Below, piece by piece: positions 1 to 9,674 of a stretch of 61,141 nt of DNA; position 1 is the stretch's first letter, and every line of letters begins with the position of its first letter. A program made the position numbers and the translations under genes. Origin of the DNA: Acrocarpospora catenulata (GTDB lineage: Bacteria; Actinomycetota; Actinomycetes; Streptosporangiales; Streptosporangiaceae); NCBI RefSeq assembly GCF_018476525.1, contig NZ_JAHCST010000007.1:219096-280236 (forward strand). Direction: 5' to 3'. The notes beneath the pieces are model-generated. The model was not told where the DNA came from. It was given only the letters and a program-made list of their open reading frames with translations, and did no database searches.

Positions 1-52
1 TACAGGACGGCGGCGTGGAAGATCATGCGCCGGCCGTCCCTTTCGTGAAATA
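1..52. other. Non-coding edge of window downstream of gltD
   Basis: The first 52 bases lie downstream of the gltD stop codon. I see no gene, clear hairpin or repeat in them; the next gene in the gltD direction lies outside the window. Confidence 0.5.
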
Positions 53-1519
53 TCAGACCAGCGGGCGGGCGGTCGGCGGGATGGCGACCGGGAGGGCGGT
101 CTGACCGGTGAGGTACTCGTCCACCGCGGCGGCGGCGGAGCGCCCCTCCGCGATGGCCCACACGATCAGCGACTGCCCGCGTCCCATGTCACCCGCGGCG
201 AACACCCCGTTCACCCCGGTCTGGTAGCTCTTGCCGCGCGCCACGTTGCCCCGGGCGTCGAAGAACTCCCCGGCGGACAGTTCGGCCAGCTCGGTCAGCA
301 GCCCGCCCTTCTCCGGGCCGAGGAAGCCCATGGCGAGCGTCACCAGCTGCGCGGGGAGCTCCCGCTCGGTGCCGGGCACCGGCTTGAACCCGGCCGCCGG
401 GCCCTCCACGTCCACCAGCTTCAGCCCGGTCAGCCGCCCCTCGGCGTCCTTCACGAACTCGGTGGTGGAGACCGCGTAGACCCGCTGCCCGCCCAGGTCC
501 GCCAGCTCCTCGTGGGCGCTCTCCATCTTGAAGAGCATCGGGTAGGTCGGCCAGGGCTGGGAGCCCGGCCGCTCGGCCGGGGGCTGCGGCATGATCTCCA
601 GCTGGGTGACGGAGGCCGCGCCCTGCCGGATGGCGGTGCCGATGCAGTCCGCGCCGGTGTCGCCGCCGCCGATCACCACGACGTCCTTGCCGTGTGCCGA
701 GATCGTGGAGTCGCCGAAGCCCTTGTTGGCGGGGGGCAGGTACTCCATGGCCTGGTAGACGCCGACGGCGTCCCGGCCGGGCACCGGCAGGTCGCGCCAG
801 GCGGTGGCGCCCCCGGCCAGCACGATGGCGTCGAACTCGGCGCGCAGTTCGGCGGCGGTGATGTCCACGCCGACGTTCACACCGGTGCGGAACACCGTGC
901 CCTCGGCGGTCATCTGGGCCAGCCGCCGGTCGATGTTCCGCTTCTCCATCTTGAACTCGGGGATCCCGTACCGGAGCAGGCCGCCGATCTGGTCGGCCCG
1001 CTCGAACACGGTCACCTCGTGGCCGGCCCGGGTGAGCTGCTGGGCGGCCGCGAGACCGGCCGGTCCCGAGCCGACGACGGCCACCTTCTTCCCGGTCTTG
1101 ACGCGCGGCGGCTGCGGAGTGACCCAGCCCTCGGCGAAGGCCCGGTCGATGATCTCCACCTCGACCCGCTTGATCGCCACCGGGTCGGAGTTGATGCCGA
1201 GCACGCAGGCCGCCTCACACGGCGCCGGGCAGAGCCGCCCGGTGAACTCCGGGAAGTTGTTGGTGGCGTGCAGCCGCTCGATCGCCTCCTGCCAGTCGTC
1301 CCGGTAGACCAGGTCGTTCCACTCCGGGATCAGGTTCCCCAGCGGGCAGCCGTTGTGGCAGAACGGGATGCCGCAGTCCATGCAGCGGGCCGCCTGCCGG
1401 GTCAGGTTCTCCTTCGGGAAGTCGTGGTAGACCTCCCGCCAGTCGCGGATCCGCACATCCACCGGGCGGCGTCCCGGCAGCTCCCGGCCGTGCGTAAGAA
1501 ACCCCTTCGGGTCAGCCAT
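53..1519 (-). CDS. gltD: Glutamate synthase (NADPH) small subunit
   Basis: Beta subunit (488 aa) of cytoplasmic GOGAT. It passes electrons from NADPH through FAD and Fe-S clusters to GltB for the conversion of 2-oxoglutarate and glutamine to glutamate. The N-terminal cysteine region shows CMDCGIPFCHNGC followed by LGNLIPEWN, and further cysteines (CPAPCEAAC) complete the two 4Fe-4S sites. The FAD-binding GxGxxG is VGSGPAGLAAA near residue 150, and the NADPH-binding motif is VIGGGDTGADC near residue 285. The ATG is preceded by a run of G (GGGGGGA) about 7 nt upstream. It starts 13 nt after gltB ends on the same strand, so the two form a gltBD operon. Length and motifs are normal for the family. 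Confidence 0.97.
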   Translation of the reverse strand: MADPKGFLTHGRELPGRRPVDVRIRDWREVYHDFPKENLTRQAARCMDCGIPFCHNGCPLGNLIPEWNDLVYRDDWQEAIERLHATNNFPEFTGRLCPAPCEAACVLGINSDPVAIKRVEVEIIDRAFAEGWVTPQPPRVKTGKKVAVVGSGPAGLAAAQQLTRAGHEVTVFERADQIGGLLRYGIPEFKMEKRNIDRRLAQMTAEGTVFRTGVNVGVDITAAELRAEFDAIVLAGGATAWRDLPVPGRDAVGVYQAMEYLPPANKGFGDSTISAHGKDVVVIGGGDTGADCIGTAIRQGAASVTQLEIMPQPPAERPGSQPWPTYPMLFKMESAHEELADLGGQRVYAVSTTEFVKDAEGRLTGLKLVDVEGPAAGFKPVPGTERELPAQLVTLAMGFLGPEKGGLLTELAELSAGEFFDARGNVARGKSYQTGVNGVFAAGDMGRGQSLIVWAIAEGRSAAAAVDEYLTGQTALPVAIPPTARPLV

Positions 1520-1532
1520 CGGTAGTCCCCCC

Positions 1533-4500
1533 TTATCCGTGCGAAGCGGCCATGACGGCCTCGTCGATGTCCCGGCCCTCGGCTTCGGCCTCGGCGCGGG
1601 CCCGCAGCACCCGCTTGTAGTCGATCGGCATGATCTTGCCGAACCTGGCCAGCGCGGCGTCCCAGTCGGCGAGCAGCCCCTTGGCCACCGGCGAGCCGGT
1701 CTCGGCCAGGTGCTTCTCGACCGTCTCCCGGAGGAACTCCGAGTCCTCGTCGGTGAGCGCCTCGATCTCCACCATCTCCCGGTTCACCCGCACCGCGTTC
1801 AGGTCCAGCACGTACGCGATGCCGCCCGACATGCCGGCCGCGAAGTTGCGCCCGGTGGGCCCGAGCACCACGGCCCGGCCGCCGGTCATGTACTCGCAGC
1901 CGTGGTCGCCGACGCCCTCCACCACGGCGGTGGCACCGGAGTTGCGGACGCAGAAGCGCTCGCCCACCACGCCCCGGATGAACGCCTCGCCGGAGGTGGC
2001 GCCGTACAGGCCCACGTTGCCGGAGATGATGTGGCCGTCCAGATCGTCGTTGACCGGGCGGACCACGATCCGGCCGCCGGACAGGCCCTTGCCCACGTAG
2101 TCGTTGGCGTCGCCGGTCAGCCGCAGGGTGACGCCGTGCGGCAGGAAGGCGCCGAAGGAGTTCCCCGCCGAGCCGGTGAAGGTCACGTCGATGGTGTTGT
2201 CCGGCAGGCCCGCGCCGCCCCACTTGCGGGTGACGTGGTGGCCGAGCATGGTGCCCACGGTCCGGTTGACGTTGCGGATCGGCAGTTCCAGGGTGACCCG
2301 CTCGCCGAACTGGAGCGCACCCTCGGCCAGCTGGATGAGGGTGTTGTCCAGTGCCTTGTCCAGGCCGTGGTCCTGGCCCACCACCCGGTGCAGCGCGGTG
2401 CCGGCGGGCAGCTCCGGCTGGTACAGGACGGGCGACAGGTCCAGGCCTGCGGCCTTCCAGTGGTCCACGGCCGCGTCCACGTCCAGCAGGTCGGCCCGGC
2501 CGATGACCTCGTCCAGCGAGCGGTAGCCCAGCGTGGCCAGGTACTCCCTGACCTCCTGCGCGATGAACTCGAAGAAGTTGACCACGAACTCGGGCTTGCC
2601 GGTGAAGCGGCGGCGCAGCTCGGGGTTCTGGGTGGCCACGCCGACCGGGCAGGTGTCCAGGTGGCAGACGCGCATCATCACGCAGCCGGAGACCACCAGG
2701 GGCGCGGTGGCGAAGCCGTACTCCTCGGCGCCCAGCAGAGCGGCCACGATCACGTCGCGGCCGGTCTTGAGCTGGCCGTCGGTCTGCACCACGATGCGGT
2801 CGCGCAGGCCGTTGAGGAGCAGCGTCTGCTGGGTCTCGGCCAGGCCGAGCTCCCAGGGCGCGCCCGCGTGCTTGAGCGAGGTGAGCGGGGAGGCGCCGGT
2901 GCCGCCATCGTGGCCGGAGATGAGCACCACGTCGGCGTGCGCCTTGGAGACGCCCGCCGCGACCGTGCCGACCCCGACCTCGGCGACCAGCTTCACGTGC
3001 ACCCGGGCCAGCGGGTTGGCGTTCTTCAGGTCGTGGATGAGCTGGGCCAGGTCCTCGATGGAGTAGATGTCGTGGTGCGGCGGCGGCGAGATGAGGCCGA
3101 CGCCGGGGGTGGAGTGCCGGGTCTTGGCGATCCACGGGTAGACCTTGTGGCCGGGCAGCTGGCCGCCCTCGCCGGGCTTGGCGCCCTGGGCCATCTTGAT
3201 CTGCAGGTCGTCGGCGTTGACCAGGTACTCGCTGGTCACCCCGAACCGGCCGGAGGCCACCTGCTTGATCGCCGACCGGCGGGCCGGGTCGTGGAGGCGT
3301 TCCGGGTCCTCGCCGCCCTCGCCGGTGTTGGACTTGGCGCCCAGCTGGTTCATGGCGATGGCCAGCGTCTCGTGCGCCTCCATCGAGATGGAGCCGTAGG
3401 ACATGGCGCCGGTGGAGAACCGGCGCACGATGCTCTCGACCGGCTCCACCTCCTCGATCGGCACGGGAGCGGCGGCCGGGCGCAGCTTGAACAGGCCGCG
3501 CAGCGTCATCAGGGTCTCGGACTGGCCGTCGACCAGGGAGGTGTACTCCTTGAAGATCTCGTACCGGCGGGTCCGGGTGGCGTGCTGCAGCTTGAAAACG
3601 GTGGTCGGGTTGAACAGGTGCGGCTCGCCCTCGCGCCGCCACTGGTACTCGCCGCCCACCTCCAGCCGCCGGTGCGCGTTCTCCGCCCGCGGGTAGGCCC
3701 GCAGGTGCCGCTGCTGGGCCTCCTTGGCCAGCACGTCGAAGCCGACGCCGCCGAGCCGGGAGGTGGTGCCGGTGAAGCACTCGTCGATCACCTCGGCGCC
3801 CAGGCCGAGCGCCTCGAAGATCTGCGCTCCGGTGTAGGAGGCCACGGTGGACACGCCCATCTTGGACATGACCTTGAGCACGCCCTTGCCGTACGCCTTG
3901 ATCAGGTTCCGGACGGCCTTGCGCGGGTCGATGGCGAGCACCCCGGTGGAGATCATGTCCTCCACCGTCTCGAGGGCCAGGTACGGGTTGATGGCGCTGG
4001 CGCCGTACCCGATGAGCAGCGCCATGTGGTGGCACTCGCGGGCCTCGCCCGTCTCGATCACCAGGCCCACCCGGGTCCGGGACTTCTCCCTGATCAGGTG
4101 GTGGTGGACCGCGCCGGTGAGCAGCAGCGACGGGATGGGCGCCTTCTCCGGTGAGGAGCCGCGGTCGGAGAGCACGATGATGCGCGCCCCGTCCGCGATG
4201 GCCCGGGAGACCTCCTCGCGGATCTCGGCCAGCCGCCTGGTCAGCGCGTCCCCGCCGCCGCCCACGTGGAAGAGCCCGGAGACCACGTACGGCTGGAAGC
4301 CGGGCAGCGCGCCCTCGTTGTTGATGTGGATGATCTTGGCGAGCTCGTCGTTGTCGATCACCGGGTACGGCAGCACCAGGCGGCGGCAGGACGCCGGGCC
4401 CGGGTCGAGGAGGTTGCCCTCCGGCCCGATGGTGGACTGCAGGGAGGTGACCAGCTCCTCCCGGATGGCGTCCAGCGGCGGGTTGGTGACCTGCGCGAAC

Positions 4501-6047
4501 AGCTGGCTGAAGTAGTCGAAGAGCAGCCGGGGCTTCTCGCTCAGCACGGCCACCGGGGAGTCGGTGCCCATCGAGCCGATCGGCTCGATGCCGGTGACCG
4601 CCATCGGGGTGAGGATGATGCGCAGCTCCTCCTGGGTGTACCCGAAGGTCTGCTGCCGCTTCACCAGCGCCTCGTGGGTCGGGTGCTCGTGCTCCCGCTC
4701 CGGCAGCTCCTCGAACCGGACGAGCCCGGCGTGCAGCCACTCCCCGTACGGCTCGGCGGCGGCCAACTCGGCCTTGATCTCGTCGTCCTCGATGATCCGG
4801 CCCCGGGAGGTGTCGACCAGGAACATCTTGCCCGGCTGGAGGCGGCCCTTGCGGACCACCCGCTCCGGCTCGATGTCGGACAGCACGCCGGCCTCGGAGG
4901 CCAGCACCACCAGGCCGTCGTCGGTCACGTAGAACCGGCCGGGGCGCAGGCCGTTGCGGTCCAGCACCGCGCCGACCAGGGTGCCGTCGGAGAAGGAGAT
5001 CGAGGCGGGGCCGTCCCAGGCCTCCATCAGGGTGGAGTGGAACTCGTAGAAGGCCCGGCGGGCCGGGTCCATCTCGGTGTGGTTCTCCCACGCCTCCGGG
5101 ATCATCATGAGCACCGCGTGCGGCAGCGAGCGGCCGCCCAGGTGGAGCAGCTCCAGCGTCTCGTCGAAGGAGGCGGTGTCGGAGGCGTCCGGGTCGCAGA
5201 TGGGGAACAGCCGCTCCAGGTCGCCGGGGATCAGGCCGGTGCCGAGCATGGCCTCCCTGGCCCGCATCCAGTTCCGGTTCCCCTTGACGGTGTTGATCTC
5301 GCCGTTGTGCGCGATGTACCGGTACGGGTGGGCCAGCGGCCAGGACGGGAAGGTGTTGGTGGAGAAGCGGGAGTGCACCAGGGCGATGGCCGAGTCGTAC
5401 CGGGAGTCGGACAGGTCGGGGAAGAACGGCTCCACCTGCTGCGGGGTGAGCATGCCCTTGTAGACCACGGTCCGGCTGGACAGCGAGGCGAAGTAGACGT
5501 CCACCTCGTGCTCGGCGCGCTTGCGGAAGGCGAAGGCCTGCCGGTCCAGCTCGACGCCGGTCAGGTCGCCGGCCGAGACGAACAGCTGGCGGAAGGCGGG
5601 CATCACGGCGCGGGCGCTCGGGCCGGCGTGCGCGGTGTCCACCGGGACCTCGCGCCAGCCGAGCACGGTCACGTTCTCCTCGGCCGCGATCTCCTCGATC
5701 ATGCGCATGGCCACGGCGCGGGCCTGCTCGTCCGAGGGGAGGAAGGCGATACCGGCCGCGTAGTGGCCCTTTTCCGGGAGCGTGAAGGGGACCGTCGCCC
5801 GGTAGAGCTCGTCCGGGATCTGGGTGAGGATGCCGGCGCCGTCTCCGGTGTCCGGTTCGCTCCCCCGTGCCCCCCGGTGATCGAGGTTGATGAGCGCGGT
5901 CAGGGCCTTCGCCACGATGTCATAGCTGCGGCGGCCGTGGACGTCGGCCACCATGGCGACGCCACAGGCGTCGTGCTCGTTCGTGGGGTCATATAGGCCC
6001 TGTGGCTCGGGAAAGCCCCCAGGACGGCCAAGGCGGGCAGCAGGCAT
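1533..6047 (-). CDS. gltB: Glutamate synthase large subunit
   Basis: Alpha subunit (1504 aa) of NADPH-GOGAT. The glutaminase domain begins with [11 protein letters not shown]; Cys28 is the predicted N-terminal nucleophile after removal of a 27-residue propeptide, as is known for this family. The central and FMN-binding synthase domains follow, with the 3Fe-4S cysteines visible as [15 protein letters not shown] and a C-terminal GXGXG beta-helix region rich in glycine ([17 protein letters not shown]). The ATG has GGGAG about 8 nt upstream. It is the first gene of gltBD and is divergent from the BpsA gene. Full length, no defects seen. Confidence 0.97.
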   Translation of the reverse strand: MPAARLGRPGGFPEPQGLYDPTNEHDACGVAMVADVHGRRSYDIVAKALTALINLDHRGARGSEPDTGDGAGILTQIPDELYRATVPFTLPEKGHYAAGIAFLPSDEQARAVAMRMIEEIAAEENVTVLGWREVPVDTAHAGPSARAVMPAFRQLFVSAGDLTGVELDRQAFAFRKRAEHEVDVYFASLSSRTVVYKGMLTPQQVEPFFPDLSDSRYDSAIALVHSRFSTNTFPSWPLAHPYRYIAHNGEINTVKGNRNWMRAREAMLGTGLIPGDLERLFPICDPDASDTASFDETLELLHLGGRSLPHAVLMMIPEAWENHTEMDPARRAFYEFHSTLMEAWDGPASISFSDGTLVGAVLDRNGLRPGRFYVTDDGLVVLASEAGVLSDIEPERVVRKGRLQPGKMFLVDTSRGRIIEDDEIKAELAAAEPYGEWLHAGLVRFEELPEREHEHPTHEALVKRQQTFGYTQEELRIILTPMAVTGIEPIGSMGTDSPVAVLSEKPRLLFDYFSQLFAQVTNPPLDAIREELVTSLQSTIGPEGNLLDPGPASCRRLVLPYPVIDNDELAKIIHINNEGALPGFQPYVVSGLFHVGGGGDALTRRLAEIREEVSRAIADGARIIVLSDRGSSPEKAPIPSLLLTGAVHHHLIREKSRTRVGLVIETGEARECHHMALLIGYGASAINPYLALETVEDMISTGVLAIDPRKAVRNLIKAYGKGVLKVMSKMGVSTVASYTGAQIFEALGLGAEVIDECFTGTTSRLGGVGFDVLAKEAQQRHLRAYPRAENAHRRLEVGGEYQWRREGEPHLFNPTTVFKLQHATRTRRYEIFKEYTSLVDGQSETLMTLRGLFKLRPAAAPVPIEEVEPVESIVRRFSTGAMSYGSISMEAHETLAIAMNQLGAKSNTGEGGEDPERLHDPARRSAIKQVASGRFGVTSEYLVNADDLQIKMAQGAKPGEGGQLPGHKVYPWIAKTRHSTPGVGLISPPPHHDIYSIEDLAQLIHDLKNANPLARVHVKLVAEVGVGTVAAGVSKAHADVVLISGHDGGTGASPLTSLKHAGAPWELGLAETQQTLLLNGLRDRIVVQTDGQLKTGRDVIVAALLGAEEYGFATAPLVVSGCVMMRVCHLDTCPVGVATQNPELRRRFTGKPEFVVNFFEFIAQEVREYLATLGYRSLDEVIGRADLLDVDAAVDHWKAAGLDLSPVLYQPELPAGTALHRVVGQDHGLDKALDNTLIQLAEGALQFGERVTLELPIRNVNRTVGTMLGHHVTRKWGGAGLPDNTIDVTFTGSAGNSFGAFLPHGVTLRLTGDANDYVGKGLSGGRIVVRPVNDDLDGHIISGNVGLYGATSGEAFIRGVVGERFCVRNSGATAVVEGVGDHGCEYMTGGRAVVLGPTGRNFAAGMSGGIAYVLDLNAVRVNREMVEIEALTDEDSEFLRETVEKHLAETGSPVAKGLLADWDAALARFGKIMPIDYKRVLRARAEAEAEGRDIDEAVMAASHG

Positions 6048-6256
6048 GTAATCACTCCCGTCGTCATCGTCTGCGTGGAACAGAGGGACGACGCTGGCCC
6101 TGCTGCAGTTGTAGGTGGTCTAGAGATTACCCCACTGTCACAAAGACCCACCTCCGGCGGGCGGTGTCATCAGGCTGTGACATTCACCGCACTGCTCGGT
6201 AGTCGCCGTCGGTGGGGGCGATCCGGGTGGCCGGAGTCGCCGATACAGTTCGGAGT
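6048..6256. promoter_or_regulatory. Divergent gltB / bpsA promoter region
   Basis: A 209-nt spacer between divergent genes. It contains an inverted repeat of TGTCACA (6136-6142) and TGTGACA (6176-6182), which could be a regulator site; no regulator can be named. On the plus strand a -10-like TACAGT (6244-6249) sits 7 nt before the bpsA ATG. I looked for a clear GlnR box for gltBD and could not convince myself of one. Confidence 0.4.
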
Positions 6257-6257
6257 A
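6244..6257 (+). promoter_or_regulatory. Probable leaderless -10 element of bpsA
   Basis: TACAGT at 6244-6249 fits the actinobacterial TANNNT -10 consensus and lies 7 nt before the ATG at 6257, so transcription would start at or next to the start codon. The only purine-rich stretch (CGGAG) is one base from the ATG, too close to act as a Shine-Dalgarno. No good -35 is seen. Confidence 0.5.
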
Positions 6258-7804
6258 TGGCTATCGAGGAGCTGTTTGCACAGGCAGGAGTGGATGGCAG
6301 GCGGCTCCGTCAGGTGGTCGCCCTCCTGGCGGATGGGCGCTGGTGGACACTGGCCGATCTGGTCAGGGAGACGGCGACCTCGCGGCGTACCGTTGAGGCG
6401 CTGCTTCGCGAGCTCCCCCTTGAGCGTCGCGACCCGCACCTCAGAATCCGGCCCGATCAGGCCAAACAGTACAACACTGGCATCGAATCGAATATTTCGG
6501 ACCCCGTGTCTCATCTTATGGACATATATCGGGATACGGTGGCCCGAATCGGGGAGCTGATCGTCAAGGCGCCTCGGGGGCGGCGCACCCTCGACCATGT
6601 GTCCGCCACCGCCGACACCGTGGTGCGGCGGGCGGTGTTGCTCGGGGAGCGGTTCTGGCTGCCGGGGGCCCGGGTGCTCTGTGTCGGCGACCATGACCTG
6701 ACCTCGCTGGCGATCCGGATGGTCCACCCGGAGGCCGAGGTGGCGGTGGCCGATCTCGACGAGCGGGTGCTTGCCTACATCGATGCCCAGGATCTGGGGG
6801 TTCGCACCTTCTGGGCGGATCTGCGGCTGGGGTTGCCGCCGTCGGTTCGGGGGTGGGCGGATCTGATCGTCACCGATCCGCCGTACACGCCTGAGGGGGT
6901 GGGGTTGTTCACCGCTCGGGGGGCCGAAGGGCTGCGTGATCGTGAGCAGGGGCGGATCCTGCTGGCTTACGGGGCCTCGGAGCGTACGCCGATGCTGGCG
7001 TTGAAGGTGCAGCACGCGCTGGCGGAGCTGAATCTGGTGACCGAGGCCATGTTCCCGGACTTCAACCGGTACCACGGGGCGGAGGCCATCGGCAGCGCGG
7101 CCGATCTGTACGTTCTCCGGCCGACCAGTAAGACCTGGCCGGCGGTGGCCTCGCGGGTGGATCGGCTGGCTACCGCGATCTATACCCAGGGGCCGCAGGC
7201 GGTGGAGTCGGCCGCGCGTCCGGCTGTATCCGGTTCATCTGATCTGTTGGGGGTCGAGGAGTTCGCGCCTCAGGTGCTGGTCGGGGACTGGCCGCGGGAG
7301 ATCCTGCCGAAGGTGGCTCGGGTTCGGCTCTCGACCTGGCTGGCCAAGGCGTACGCGGGTGATCCGGAACGGGTGGCGATCGCCGTGCCGGCCGGGCTGG
7401 AGGCGGTGGCGGTGCGCCTGCTGCTGGCCACCCGGGCCCGGCAGGTTCTCCTCCACTGCGCGGAGCCGCCCGCCGGTCTCGCCGCCCTGCTCGCCCCGGT
7501 CTACTCCCTCGCCGTCGAGGGCGGCGTCGTCCGTGCGGTACGGCATGCGGCGCCGGAGACCGGCGGCGCGCGCATCGTGCGCCGGATCTTTGACAACGCG
7601 CACGGCAAGGCCGCCAATGCCTGGCGGGAAGGGTTGATCGCCGAAACCGGCCTCACCAAGAAGCAGGCCAGAGCGGTTATTCCGGCCTGGGCCGATGCCA
7701 CGACCCTGGAGCTTCCGGAACACCGCCTGGCCGACCTGCCGCACCTGGTCGGTGTGTCCCTGTCGGCTAGCCCGCCAGCAGGCGGGTCTGCAGGAACCGG
7801 CTGA
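6257..7804 (+). CDS. bpsA: BpsA-like branched-chain polyamine synthase (aminopropyltransferase)
   Basis: A 515-aa protein resembling N4-bis(aminopropyl)spermidine synthase, which transfers aminopropyl groups from decarboxylated SAM to spermidine to give branched polyamines. Residues 1-70 look like a winged helix (LADLVRETATSRRTVEALL). A Rossmann methyltransferase-like fold follows (VLCVGDHDLTSLAIR, VAVADLDERVLAYID) with the diagnostic VTDPPYTPEGVG. Archaeal BpsA is about 350 aa; the remaining ~170 residues (from about 330) are extra, with a second alpha/beta unit and a small helical tail (GLIAETGLTKKQARAVI). The upstream in-frame GTG at 6212 is less likely because the family starts at MAIEELF and a -10 element sits before it. 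Its 3' end overlaps the convergent lipoprotein gene by 38 nt. The family assignment is good; the product in this organism is inference. Confidence 0.8.
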   Translation: MAIEELFAQAGVDGRRLRQVVALLADGRWWTLADLVRETATSRRTVEALLRELPLERRDPHLRIRPDQAKQYNTGIESNISDPVSHLMDIYRDTVARIGELIVKAPRGRRTLDHVSATADTVVRRAVLLGERFWLPGARVLCVGDHDLTSLAIRMVHPEAEVAVADLDERVLAYIDAQDLGVRTFWADLRLGLPPSVRGWADLIVTDPPYTPEGVGLFTARGAEGLRDREQGRILLAYGASERTPMLALKVQHALAELNLVTEAMFPDFNRYHGAEAIGSAADLYVLRPTSKTWPAVASRVDRLATAIYTQGPQAVESAARPAVSGSSDLLGVEEFAPQVLVGDWPREILPKVARVRLSTWLAKAYAGDPERVAIAVPAGLEAVAVRLLLATRARQVLLHCAEPPAGLAALLAPVYSLAVEGGVVRAVRHAAPETGGARIVRRIFDNAHGKAANAWREGLIAETGLTKKQARAVIPAWADATTLELPEHRLADLPHLVGVSLSASPPAGGSAGTG

Positions 7805-8348
7805 TCGAGTCGACGGCCAGCAGCGGATCGGTCAGGTCCGGGGTCTCGTCGCCGAGCGCGGCCACCCAGCTCACCACCACGTAGTGGCCAAGGGCTCTTA
7901 CCTGGGCGGAACCCCCGTCCACCTGTGGCTGCCCGGGAGCGACCCGAACGAACGCCTCCCTGGCGAAGGCCGTGGCCAGCCGATCCGCCGCGGCCGAATC
8001 AGCCAGATTGAAGATCGCGAACTGGCCGCTGACCCCGTCAGCCGCATAAACCGCACGCAACACCTGCGTACACCCCGCCAGCGGCGCACTCCCCCACACC
8101 GCCCCCGCGCAGTCCCCCGACTCCGTCACCTGCCCGCGGCGCATGCTCACCCCACCGGTCCCCACCGACTCCTGGGCGAACACCTCCCCCTGCGTCAACG
8201 GCGCCGAATCAACCGCCCGACTCCCAATCGGCTCATAAATCGCCGAACTAGGCTCCCCCCGAAAAACCTTCGGCCGCGGCCCCTCCGGAGCCCCGGAACA
8301 CGCCACCCCCACCACAGCGGCCACAAGCACCGCAGCGATCCAACGCAT
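7767..8348 (-). CDS. Lipoprotein, paralogue of the exported protein at 9946-11181
   Basis: A 193-aa lipoprotein of unknown function. The signal peptide ends in VGVAC, with lipidated Cys17. The mature part carries a cysteine pair, DCAGAVWGS and AGCTQVLRA, followed by QFAIFNLAD and a hydrophobic strand HYVVVSWVA. The same arrangement occurs in the C-terminal domain of the 411-aa protein about 2 kb away: DCAAVLWGE, AGCTQAVRG, QFTLLNLAD. The two are therefore paralogues, and the two cysteines probably form a disulfide (inference). A -10-like TAGGAT lies 8 nt before the ATG. Its 3' end overlaps the convergent bpsA by 38 nt. Lgt, encoded nearby, would acylate it. Confidence 0.8.
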   Translation of the reverse strand: MRWIAAVLVAAVVGVACSGAPEGPRPKVFRGEPSSAIYEPIGSRAVDSAPLTQGEVFAQESVGTGGVSMRRGQVTESGDCAGAVWGSAPLAGCTQVLRAVYAADGVSGQFAIFNLADSAAADRLATAFAREAFVRVAPGQPQVDGGSAQVRALGHYVVVSWVAALGDETPDLTDPLLAVDSISRFLQTRLLAG

Positions 8349-8356
8349 AAGGCCAG

Positions 8357-8362
8357 ATCCTA
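8357..8362 (-). promoter_or_regulatory. -10 element of the lipoprotein gene (leaderless)
   Basis: On the minus strand TAGGAT is followed by 8 nt and then the ATG at 8348. There is no Shine-Dalgarno in between, so a leaderless transcript is likely. Confidence 0.45.
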
Positions 8363-8403
8363 GTCAGCTTCTCGGCCGTGAACGACCGAGCTGCAGTTCC
8401 TTG

Positions 8404-8422
8404 CCGTCGATGGCCTCGACGG
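8404..8422 (-). repeat. Perfect hairpin directly 3' of tnpB
   Basis: CCGTCGA (8404-8410) and TCGACGG (8416-8422) are perfect 7-bp arms around a 5-nt loop, one base beyond the restored tnpB stop codon (8424-8426). In IS200/IS605 elements the right end and the guide (omega) RNA scaffold lie exactly here, so this may be the end structure of the element. A simple terminator is the alternative; no T-run follows. Confidence 0.45.
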
Positions 8423-8423
8423 T

Positions 8424-9586
8424 TCAGTCCGCGTCGTCGGCAGCGTGACTCACTGCCCAGCCCACTACGCCGCGTGAGGCGATGTTGCGGGCTGCGTTGA
8501 CGTCGGCGTGCTCAGCGAAGCCGCACGACGTGCAGGAGAATCTGTCCCGGTCCGGCCGGTTCTTCTTGTCGACGTGCCCGCAGCCGAGCACTGCTGGGAG
8601 GTGTAGGCCGGATCCACATGGATCACGGCGACTCCCCGGCGGGCCGCCTTGTAGGTGATGAAGCCTCCCAACTGGTGGAAGCTCCAGGCGTGCAGTGTGA
8701 CCCGCTGGGACTTGCGAAGCCGTACCCTCTCGCGGATGCCCTGGAGGTCTTCCAGGGCGATGCCGCGACAGGTGCGTTCTGCCTCGGTCACGATCTGCTT
8801 GGCGATCACATGGTTGAGGTTCGCGGCGAACCGGGCCTCTTTGCGGGCCCGGCGTTTGAGCAGCCGCTTGGCGGACTTGGTCTGCTTGGCCTGCAACCGG
8901 CGGCGCAGCAGGCGATGTCGGCGGCGGACCGCGTTCAGGCCCTTGCCGCTGTGGCGCATGCCGTCGCTGGTGGTGGCGATGTTGGCGATGCCCAGATCCA
9001 CCCCCAGGAAGCCATCCGGGGCGGTGACCGCGACCTCGGGAAGCACGCAGGTGGCGATCAGGTACCAGGAGCCGTCGCGGCGGACCAGGTCCGACTCACC
9101 ACGCCGGTGGGCGGTCAGCATCGCCACCTGGTCGGCCGAGGCGGTGAAGGCGATCCCGCGCAGCCGGCCGGCCACGGTCCAGATCGACACCGTGCGAGCC
9201 TGGAGCTGCCAGGACAGGCACCGGTCGTCGTAGGGCTGGGCAGCGCCAACGCGGAAGGTGATCGGTTTGCTCTCCGCCTTGACCCGCCGCGCCGATCCCG
9301 GCCTGCCCAGGTTCCCGTCGGCCAGGTTGGCGTGCAGGGTGCGGTAGGCGTCGGCGACCTTCTTGATCACGTGCTGGGCCGCCTGGGCGGCCAGCCCGAA
9401 GTCGGCCTTGATCTGATCGTAGGTGTGCCTGCGCAGGTCGAAGTTGCGGAAGCAGCCCTGGGTGAACGCGATCTGCGATACCAGATCCGCGGCCCGGTTG
9501 GCCGCGTGCAGGGTTGCCTCCAGCGCCACCGCCTGCTCGGGCGTCGGCCGCAGTTTCACCTGCACCACCAGGCTCACATCGAACAC
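8424..9586 (-). pseudogene. tnpB: Frameshifted TnpB (IS200/IS605 OrfB, RNA-guided nuclease family)
   Basis: The intact frame runs from the GTG at 9586 and carries the RuvC-I aspartate (FLGVDLGIANI) and the RuvC-II glutamate (GIALEDLQGIRER). It then enters the zinc-ribbon at YTSQQCS. There the reading frame is lost: at about 8582-8587 one base is missing (expected codons for CSGCGH). The original frame ends at 8465 with an unrelated tail. Restoring one base gives the complete ribbon (CGHVDKKN, FSCTSCGF) and the RuvC-III aspartate in HADVNAARN, ending at 8424, about 387 aa in all. As written the gene lacks three zinc ligands and the third catalytic acid, so it is inactive unless this is a sequencing error. 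No tnpA (Y1 transposase) is adjacent. Confidence 0.9.
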
Positions 9587-9624
9587 ACTACCGTTTGGCC
9601 CCTGTCACCTCGATGGGAACCTGA

Positions 9625-9642
9625 CCCCGATATCTGCCGGGG
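9625..9642 (-). repeat. Possible left-end hairpin of the tnpB element
   Basis: CCCCG (9625-9629) and CGGGG (9638-9642) form a short stem upstream of the tnpB start. Subterminal hairpins are usual in IS200/IS605 ends, but the stem is short and I cannot define an element boundary or target tetranucleotide. Confidence 0.2.
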
Positions 9643-9674
9643 CCGTAGTGTGATTCCGACAGAAACCGGGGGAC

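Noticed and set aside
1539-4154. Very long open frame on the plus strand opposite gltB
   Set aside because: High-GC shadow frame: His/Gly/Arg/Val-rich composition, no family similarity, and the minus strand carries a complete gltB.
6120-6200. Possible GlnR boxes for gltBD in the gltB-bpsA spacer
   Set aside because: Only loose GTNAC-like words were found, without the proper 6-nt spacing; the TGTCACA/TGTGACA dyad is reported without naming a regulator.
8349-9660. A complete IS200/IS605 element
   Set aside because: No Y1 transposase (tnpA), no definable ends or target tetranucleotide; only the frameshifted tnpB and weak end hairpins can be supported.
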